Assembly (NCBI GenBank): GCA_030620095.1
Contig: JAUTXW010002189.1
Coordinates: 347,266-411,265 of the forward strand
Direction: 5' to 3'
Origin: Kuschelorhynchus macadamiae
Lineage: Eukaryota > Arthropoda > Insecta > Coleoptera > Curculionidae
DNA length: 64,000 bases
Below, piece after piece: positions 57,520 to 64,000 of the stretch. Positions within the stretch are counted from its first letter, which is position 1; the number at the start of each line of letters is the position of its first letter. A program made the position numbers and the translations under genes. Below the pieces are notes generated by a model. The model did no database searches. It saw only the letters and a list, made by a program, of their open reading frames with translations, and had not been told where the DNA came from.

Positions 57520-58850
57520 CTAAAAATATGTTGGTTCTTACTCCCTTTTTCTCTCGTAAAAGGGAAGTATTGTAATCGTGAAAACATCATACTGCGAGAT
57601 TTTTTTAGATCTTTCTTCTTTCTTTTCCGTCAGTCTGTCTGTCGGTCTGTCTGTTAAAAAACTACTTACCCGATTGACTTCAAATTTTGGTCAGAAATTA
57701 AGGTTTATAATATGGGGATGACATGGTAACATTTTGGTTAAAGTCCTATATGGCAAAACAAAAGGGCGACCTAGTGAAATCTTAAAAAATTATTGAGTTC
57801 ACATTTTGGTCAGAAATTAAGGGTAAACTTTCATAATATGGGGATGATTTCAAATTGTATGTCATAACATTTTGGTAAAAAAAGAAAATCCAAGTAAAAT
57901 TTTTTTATGGCAAAACAAAATGGCGACCTAGATGAAATCTCAAATAATCATTAGTAAAAACTTCTGATTATCCAATTTATCTAAAAACTATTTTGATTTC
58001 AAAAATCAAGTATTATGTATGGGGACGATCAACTTGATAAAAACTGCCGGAACAAGAGAAGCCTGGTGAAACGTTAAAAAAAACTACTTAATGGACTGAT
58101 TTCAAATTGTCCTCAAATGTCATAACTAATTGTGGTATAGAGATAAACTGTTAAAATTTGGCATGAATTCAAGATGGCGGAACAAAAATGGCGGCCTAAT
58201 AAAATATTTTTTAATCAAATTACATTAATTTCAAATTTTGTGTAAGCGTTAAGTGTGATATAGAGATAAACTGGTAAAATTGTGGTACGAATCCAAGATG
58301 GCGGAACCAAATGGCGGCCAATTAATTTTTACTTACTTCCCTCGTAAAATCATGTTAAGTCCTAACACTGGAACCTATGGTGGAAGATAGATCAAAATAC
58401 AAGAGTTCTAACCACACTACACCAAAACTTTTTGTGGTGTAGTGTGGTTAGAACTCTTGTATTTTAATCTGTTCCCTCGTAATAGGGAAGTATAGTAATA
58501 ATGCAAAAATCACCCTGCGAGATTTTTTCAGATCTTTACGTTTCAAGATCCCTAGATGCCGAAAAACGTGTCAGTCTGTCCGTCCGTCCGTTCGCGGCAT
58601 ATCTAAAAAACTACTTATTCGGTTGACTTTAAATTTTAGTCCAAAATTATGGGTCATATGGGGATGACCTGGTAACAACTTGAACTTAACATGTTTGAAA
58701 AGATAGTATATGTGTTATTAAATGACTATGCACTGAACTAAATTGGGTCACACTTCACTATTCCTATAAAAGGAAAGATTCATAACGAAAGAAGTTCCGG
58801 GTAAAGGAAATTGATCGATTTTTTTTCATAATTTAATCTACAAATGCAGA
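57520..58850. repeat. Dispersed ATGGCGG-type repeat, copies 8 and 9
   Basis: Begins TCTCTCGTAAAAGGGAAGTA and runs through TCAGTCTGTCTGTCGGTCTG, ACTTACCCGATTGACTTCAA, AAAACAAAATGGCGACCTAG, TTCAAGATGGCGGAACAAAA and CCAAGATGGCGGAACCAAAT. At least four internal units of the AACTGGTAAAATT..GG.ACGAAT type are visible. A second copy starts near 58468 with CCCTCGTAATAGGGAAGTAT. Confidence 0.8.
58394..58465. repeat. Hairpin with about 31-bp arms between repeat copies
   Basis: AAAATACAAGAGTTCTAACC and CACACTACACCA face TGGTGTAGTGTG and GGTTAGAACTCTTGTATTTT across a loop of under ten bases. The arms are perfect. It lies exactly between two dispersed-repeat copies. Confidence 0.9.
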
Positions 58851-58984
58851 ATTCCAATAACTGCTGATTAGTAGTTCCGTATTGGGTCTTCTTACTAGAG
58901 TCTTTTTTTAACTTGAACCTCAGGAAAATCAGGGAGCAACCCAATTTTTTTGAAAATTGATATTCTATATTTTTTATCCTTAGA

Positions 58985-59300
58985 AATATTTATAATCAGC
59001 TGCAAAAGTTATGGTATAAGCGGGGATCGAACCCGCACCTCTTGATCACTAGTCCATTGCTCTAACCAACTTAGCTATCGTACCACTGATAGGCAATTCG
59101 TTAGAACTAGTACATATTCAAACCCACCAGTATCATAACCATTGTTGGTCCTGCCAAATATTTTAACCTTATAGCGCGGCGTTTCTGACTGGATGTCAAA
59201 TCTGACATCGCTGTTAGGTACCGTACATATTAGTAAATTTATAATATAAACCAAATTTTGAATGGAAGTATTTTGTCAGTTTGTTTTTATAGCTGTGAAA
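58985..59300 (-). mobile_element. tRNA-derived SINE-like unit, minus strand
   Basis: The tRNA-like part is 59012-59085: on the minus strand TGGTACGATAGCTAAGTTGG (A box), TTAGAGCAATGGACTAGTGA, then GTGCGGGTTCGATCCCCGC (B box) and TTATACCA. The acceptor strands pair in six of seven positions counting one G-T, with one mismatch. The anticodon stem is damaged, and if the loop is CTAGTGA the anticodon would be AGT. It is attached to about 200 bp of sequence shared with the plus-strand unit. A pol III-type internal promoter is visible. A functional tRNA is unlikely. Confidence 0.65.
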
Positions 59301-59334
59301 TATATTTTTAGAAATATTTACAATCAACAGCAAA

Positions 59335-59560
59335 AGTCAGGAACGCTGCGCCATAAGGTTAGAATATTTGGCAGAATCAACACTGGTTATGATACTGGTG
59401 AGTTTGAATATGTACGAGTTTTAACGAATTGATTGCTTATTAATAGTACGATAGCGCAATTGGTTAGAGCAATATACATGTGAAAAAATTTCAAGGTGTG
59501 GGTTCGATCTCTGCTCATTTATTTTTTGATGATTATAAATATTTCTAAAAATATATTTCA
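59335..59560 (+). mobile_element. tRNA-derived SINE-like unit, plus strand
   Basis: The inverted counterpart of the previous unit, with shared words GGTTATGATACTGGTGAGTT, GAATATGTAC and TATAAATATTTCTAAAA. The tRNA-like part (59445-59518) has GATAGCGCAATTGGTTAGAG (A box) and GGTGTGGGTTCGATCTCTGC (B box) but a degraded anticodon arm. Its tail GTTTAAGAAACAAACTGATAAA recurs at 59277 in the opposite sense. Confidence 0.6.
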
Positions 59561-59879
59561 CAGTTTAAGAAACAAACTGATAAAATACTTCTAACTAAGA
59601 TATCCTGTCAAAACAAAAATTTCAAAAATGTACCCCTAGACAAAAACTTTTATTTTTTGATATCTAAAAATGAATTTGAAAGGGAAAATCTAAAGCGCGC
59701 TACAACCGTCCATGAGTAGTTCTTTCATATCTTTCGTTCACGTGGCCATTATTTTCGTCTGGGCAAGCGCTAACTAATTACGTATACCATATTATCTGAC
59801 AATGTCACAAATCAATGTCAAAAACCACCTGTTATAGTATCATTTTTGGACAGAAAGGATGCAAGTTGATGTCATAAGC
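59561..59879. other. No recognisable gene
   Basis: Nothing recognised. Confidence 0.4.
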
Positions 59880-60110
59880 ATTTAAAGAAAATCGGTAAAT
59901 TTCCTTTATTCGGAACATCCCTCTTTATGAATCTTTCCTTTTATTAGGAATAGTGACCCAACTTAGTTCAGTGCATAGTCATTTAGTAAAACATATATAC
60001 TGTCTTTTCAAACATTTTTGTTGTGCCACCAGTTTCTACCTATGCCACACTTGATTTTAAAGCATATTTTAAAATAAATTCAATAAGTAGTTTTTACATT
60101 GATACATTGA
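59880..60110. repeat. Dispersed repeat, left of the palindrome
   Basis: Close match to 12615-12750 and 15430-15500 (GTGACCCAACTTAGTTCAGT, ATACTGTCTTTTCA, ACCTATGCCACACTTGATTT, AATAAGTAGTTTTTACATTG). It continues at 60811 beyond the inserted palindrome. Confidence 0.75.
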
Positions 60111-60802
60111 AGAGGGCAGGCAAATAAAACTACTATGGTAATTTATATCCCAACGTTTCGTGGTCAGTCACCACTTTCTCAAAGGCCTATAATAAAGAAA
60201 AAGAAGAAGACACATTACGTTTGGTCGTACTATGATAAATCTATCTAATTGGAATGTCAGAAATTGTACTTAACCCTACTTAAAAAATGACGAGCAACAA
60301 TAAATTGAACATATTAAGACAAGAATAAATAACATTGTTTAACTTACCAATACCTCACGCGGTCTGGATGCCTTTATAAATCATTTTAGTGTATGTAAAT
60401 TACAAAGCTTTATGAGATAACTACAAAATCTTAGCAAATACATCTTAGCTAAGATTTTGCAGTTATCTCATAAAGCTTTGTAATTTACATACACTAAAAT
60501 GATTTATCATTTAGGCATCCAGACCGCGTGAGGTATTGGTAAGTTAAACAATGTTATTTATTCTTGTCTTAATGTGTTCAATTTATTGTTGCTCGTCATT
60601 TTTTAAATAGGGTTAAGTACAATTTCTGACATTCCAATTAGATAGATTTATCATAGTACGACCAAATGTAATGTGTCTTCTTCTTTTTCCTTATTATAGG
60701 CCCTTGAGAAATGGTTCTGCGGGTGGCAATTGACCATGAAACGTTGGGATATAAATTACCATAGTGGTTTTATTTGCCTGCCCTCTTCCCACTATAATCC
60801 TC
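60111..60802. mobile_element. 678-bp palindromic insertion with hammerhead-like arms
   Basis: The two arms (from 60110 and to 60787) are near-perfect complements over about 330 bp with a centre near 60435-60450 (TCTTAGCAAATACATCTTAG). The octamer TACATTGA lies at 60103-60110 and 60803-60810 and is probably a target duplication; the right side has 15 extra bases before it. Each arm carries a GUGGU-loop-ACCAC type stem followed by CACGAAACGUUGGG-like sequence and preceded by UUGAGAA where CUGANGA would be expected, so the hammerhead resemblance is partial. No protein is encoded. Confidence 0.75.
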
Positions 60803-60810
60803 TACATTGA

Positions 60811-61240
60811 ACGATTTAAAGGGTGCTATACGAATTCCATTAATTTTTTTAACGTTTCACTAGGACGGCATCTTGTTCCGGCATATTGATTTTTTTCCAA
60901 AATATTACCAGGTCGTTCCCATAAGGCCCTTAATTTTTGACTAAAATTTGAAGACAATCTGATAAGTAGTTTAAGCGAACTGACAGACAGACATACATAT
61001 CAACAGATCGACCGACCAATTAAAAAAAAACATATTATCAGGTCATCATCATATGACCCCTAATTTTTACCTAATTTTTAAATCAATCGTGTAAGTAGTT
61101 TTTTAGCTATGCTGCGAAAGGTCAGACAGACCGATGGAATTGTGAAAACATGTTTTTCGGCATCTAGGGAAAAACGTAAAGATATGAAAACATCTCGGAG
61201 GATGATTACAATACTTCCCTTTAAAAGGGAAGTAAAAAGG
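60811..61240. repeat. Dispersed repeat, right of the palindrome
   Basis: Complementary-sense copy: TTTCACTAGGACGGCATCTT, AAAATATTACCAGGTCG, CCTTAATTTTTGACTAAAAT, ATTGTGAAAACATGTTTTTC and ACTTCCCTTTAAAAGGGAAG. Confidence 0.75.
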
Positions 61241-62329
61241 TTGGCGCCTATCGGCCGCACCGTTCCTAAAATATAGTTTTTTTGATTTGATATAGTAGGA
61301 CAAATTTTAACCCCCTTTATCGATCTGTTGCAAAAATATTTGCGAAGATGTAAAATGACGCCGTAAGAATAGAAAAAAACCAAAATTTGGGGATATCAAT
61401 GCCCGATTAAAAAACCAACCTAATAGTTTTTAGCCATTAGTATGAATTTCAAAGCGCGCCGCCGCCATGTTTCCCACTACCTGACCTTGGGAATGGATGC
61501 TGATTCATGTACACCGTTAATACTATATCATATAGAAATATGAGCCATTACAAAACTCTTGCAGTTTTTTGTCACGAGCTATCCTGCTATTACCAAGGTA
61601 ACCAAACTCTCCAAATTGAAGGGTAATTTGTTTTAGATGTTATGTTGTTTTCAACCTAAACAAGAGAATTCAAGGGAACTGATCTAAATATATTAATTGA
61701 CGTTAATAATTCTAAAGCGTTATGTTAGCAGTTGCAATCATGTTTTATTATTGCGTGGAACGTTTATAACAAATAACCGTATATAAAATCAATTTCATTT
61801 TAATGTTCTATTGATATTCCCGTATTAATATGACCACATCTTTTATAAATGTGTTCCAAATTTGGTCACAAGGATATTCATCATTACTTCTGATTTATAT
61901 AAAATTAAAAGTAATCACCTTAGGGTAACACTTGAAAGTGATCAAAGAATCTTTTGATTTTAATATAAATGTTTGAAAATTAAGATTGAATATACGCTCA
62001 ACGCCTTAATTATAGGGATTGCAGAATTAATATATAAATCAGTTAATTAATTCATCTTAATTTTTCTTTATCGATGCTGTTCATGCAATAGCCTCGGGTG
62101 ATGTATTATGATGCACGATAATGCACTTGTTCTCAATTTCATTTTTAAAATTCTTTGCTTCTAATTTCTTTCATGGCCGAAATATTGAGTAAGATGTTCT
62201 TGTCTATACTGGGTGGATACAAAAATATTCCCTGGGGACAGTGGTGCACCCAGTATTTCGCCATATGAGAAAATAAATAACATTTTGTTCATTTTTTAGT
62301 ATTTTTATTTTTAAACATTGCTTTGTTTT
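61241..62329. other. No recognisable gene
   Basis: Two overlapping minus-strand frames (61078-61383) have no known domain and partly overlap the repeat. Nothing else was recognised. Confidence 0.4.
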
Positions 62330-63560
62330 AAATCATTAGAAAGGAATACAAATCGGTTTTCTCAAATCCGTCGATCTATCTATCTGTTCGCGGCATAACT
62401 AAAAAACTACTTACCCGATTGACTTCAAATTTTGGTCAAAAATTAAGGGTCATATGGCGATGACCTGGTGACATTTAAAATCCAATATGGCCAAACATAA
62501 TGACGGTCTAGTGAAATGTTAAAAAAATTATTATTTAAAAACCACTTATCCCATTTATCTCACATTTTGCACAAACATCAAGTATTATGTTTGAATCAAC
62601 TGGTAACATTTTGATACGAATCCAAGATGACTCTCAGTTTTTATATATCTTCACGTTTTAGAGTCCCTAAATGCCAAAAAATATGTTTTATCAATTCCGT
62701 CGGTCCGTTTGTCTGTCTGTCAGTTCTCGGCATAGCTTAAAGACTACTTACCCAATTGACTTAAAATTTTGATAAAAAATTAAGAGTTATATGGGGGCGA
62801 CCTGGTAATATTTTGGTAAGAAACCAAAATGGCGGCCTAGTGAAATGTTAATTTCAAAAATTATTATTATAAAAGTACCTATCTAATTTATCACAAATCT
62901 TGCACAAATATCAAAGTATTATGTTGGAATCAACTGGTAAAATTTTGGTACGAACAAAATGGCGGCTTAATAAAATATTTCAAAATTCAGCCTGAAAAAC
63001 TACTTAATGGATTGATTTCAAATTGTGTGCCATACCTAATTGTGGTATAAGGTTCAACTAGTTGAACTGTGATACTAATTCACCACTCGAACATAACAAC
63101 AAAAGGATCGTAAACGAAAAGCATTTAGAAAGTTAATAAAATTATTATTAAAAAAACTAATTATCCAATTTACCACAAATTTTGCACACAAATCAAGTGT
63201 TACATAGGAACGAACTGATAACATTTTGATATGAATCCAAGATAGTAAAACAAAATAGCGGTTTAACAAAATATTTAAAAAATCAGCCTAAAAATATTAT
63301 TTATTAAATAATTCCATGTTTTGTACAAGAATTAAGTGTGATATAGAGATAAATTGATAAAGTTGTGGTACTAATTTAAGATGGCGGCCAAATAAAATTT
63401 TTGAAGATCAACGTAAAACATTTTTGTTAAATTTTGCAGGAAAATTAAATGTGAAAATGGGATAAACTGGTACGAATTCAACATGACGTAACAAAATGGT
63501 GGGTTTTGTCAATATAAAAACGACGATTGAATTTATTTAAACTATGCCCAAAAGTCAAGA
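62330..63560. repeat. Dispersed ATGGCGG-type repeat, copies 10 and 11
   Basis: Two consecutive copies: the first from TTCGCGGCATAACTAAAAAA (62388), the second from TCAATTCCGTCGGTCCGTTT (62690) with CAAAATGGCGGCCTAGTGAA, CAAAATGGCGGCTTAATAAA and AAGATGGCGGCCAAATAAAA. Internal AACTGGTAA units recur every 110-180 bp. Confidence 0.8.
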
Positions 63561-64000
63561 GTGCCATAGTTAACAGATTTGTTCTTTTGAGCTTGGTGAA
63601 ACCCATGAGACCACTAACATAGGTTTAACTAAAGAAAAATAGACGTATTTTAACGTCATAAAACCAAATTATTTAGCCGTTATTTTATTAAAAGTTTGTT
63701 CTTCTTATTGGTTTCAATGATTTTAGGTTTTAGCATACTTTGTATAACTTTCATTTTGAGCTGTGTTAATTTTGTAAATAATGAATATTAAAAACAGGCA
63801 TTAGCATTTTTCATAGGTCAGGAGTTAATTCTAAACAAATATAATTATTTAAAACAAAATTTAAGAATTTTCTAATTTTAGGTTTTTAAATCAGTTAATA
63901 GCCTATATATTATATTTATATACATTTTATACAACATATTGATAAAATATCAAGAAAAAAATGTTATGGATTTGAGACCATTATCTTGTTCAGTTTTATT
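63561..64000. other. No recognisable gene
   Basis: AT-rich end of the window. Confidence 0.4.

Noticed and set aside
59012..59085. Functional tRNA gene on the minus strand
   Set aside because: A and B boxes are present, but the acceptor stem has a mismatch, the anticodon stem does not pair properly, and the unit is part of a repeated SINE-like sequence.

Overview
This window is AT-rich eukaryotic DNA, almost certainly from an arthropod and probably an insect. The evidence is the repertoire of elements: mariner-like, DD82E-type, pogo-like and hAT transposons, Jockey/CR1-type non-LTR retrotransposons, tRNA-derived SINE-like units and long (TA)n tracts. I found no host protein-coding gene, rRNA, CRISPR array or bacterial-type operon. 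The window reads as intergenic or intronic sequence built of nested transposable elements of different ages.

Layout. 0-5.6 kb: an old mariner-like relic with inverted arms (2.26-3.57 kb), then a dispersed repeat. 5.7-9.1 kb: a pogo/Tigger-like relic split by a ZBED5/GTF2IRD2-type hAT element. 9.40-11.87 kb: a deleted copy (copy A) of a DD82E-type transposon, carrying a 641-bp insertion that holds a hammerhead ribozyme. 12.8-15.4 kb: a non-LTR retrotransposon inside a dispersed repeat. 17.2-18.4 and 19.5-20.9 kb: two hAT elements with 8-bp target duplications. 21.1-25.9 kb: two side-by-side mariner-like elements with very long inverted repeats; the second has an apparently intact 353-residue transposase with a 56-bp intron. 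27.9-28.5 kb: a Tc1-like MITE. 29.1-30.2 kb: a LINE relic. 32.0-33.7 kb: a foldback element. 34.5-39.1 kb: mariner relics around a second DD82E-like transposase. 39.9-40.3 kb: a LINE 3' end. 41.9-46.0 kb: a pogo-like relic interrupted by a nearly full-length DD82E element (copy B). 46.8-47.8 kb: a mariner relic. 47.8-50.5 kb: a poly(A)-tailed LINE. 52.2-54.5 and 55.9-57.3 kb: zf-MYM-type hAT relics. 57.5-63.6 kb: dispersed repeats, inverted SINE-like units and a 678-bp palindrome.

Relations. Several elements lie inside others, and the split host repeats give the insertion order and confirm TA or 8-bp target duplications. A dispersed family rich in AAAATGGCGGCC-like motifs recurs at about ten places and is the usual target. 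The least ordinary observations are (1) a complete hammerhead ribozyme fold at 10.39-10.44 kb in a tandem-repeat insertion, with four looser hammerhead-like motifs elsewhere; (2) three mariner-like copies that share a head-to-head inverted duplication of the transposase 5' end; (3) an intron present in one copy and absent from its relative; and (4) DD82E-type transposases. Boundaries without a target duplication are approximate, and all homology calls come from reading motifs by eye.
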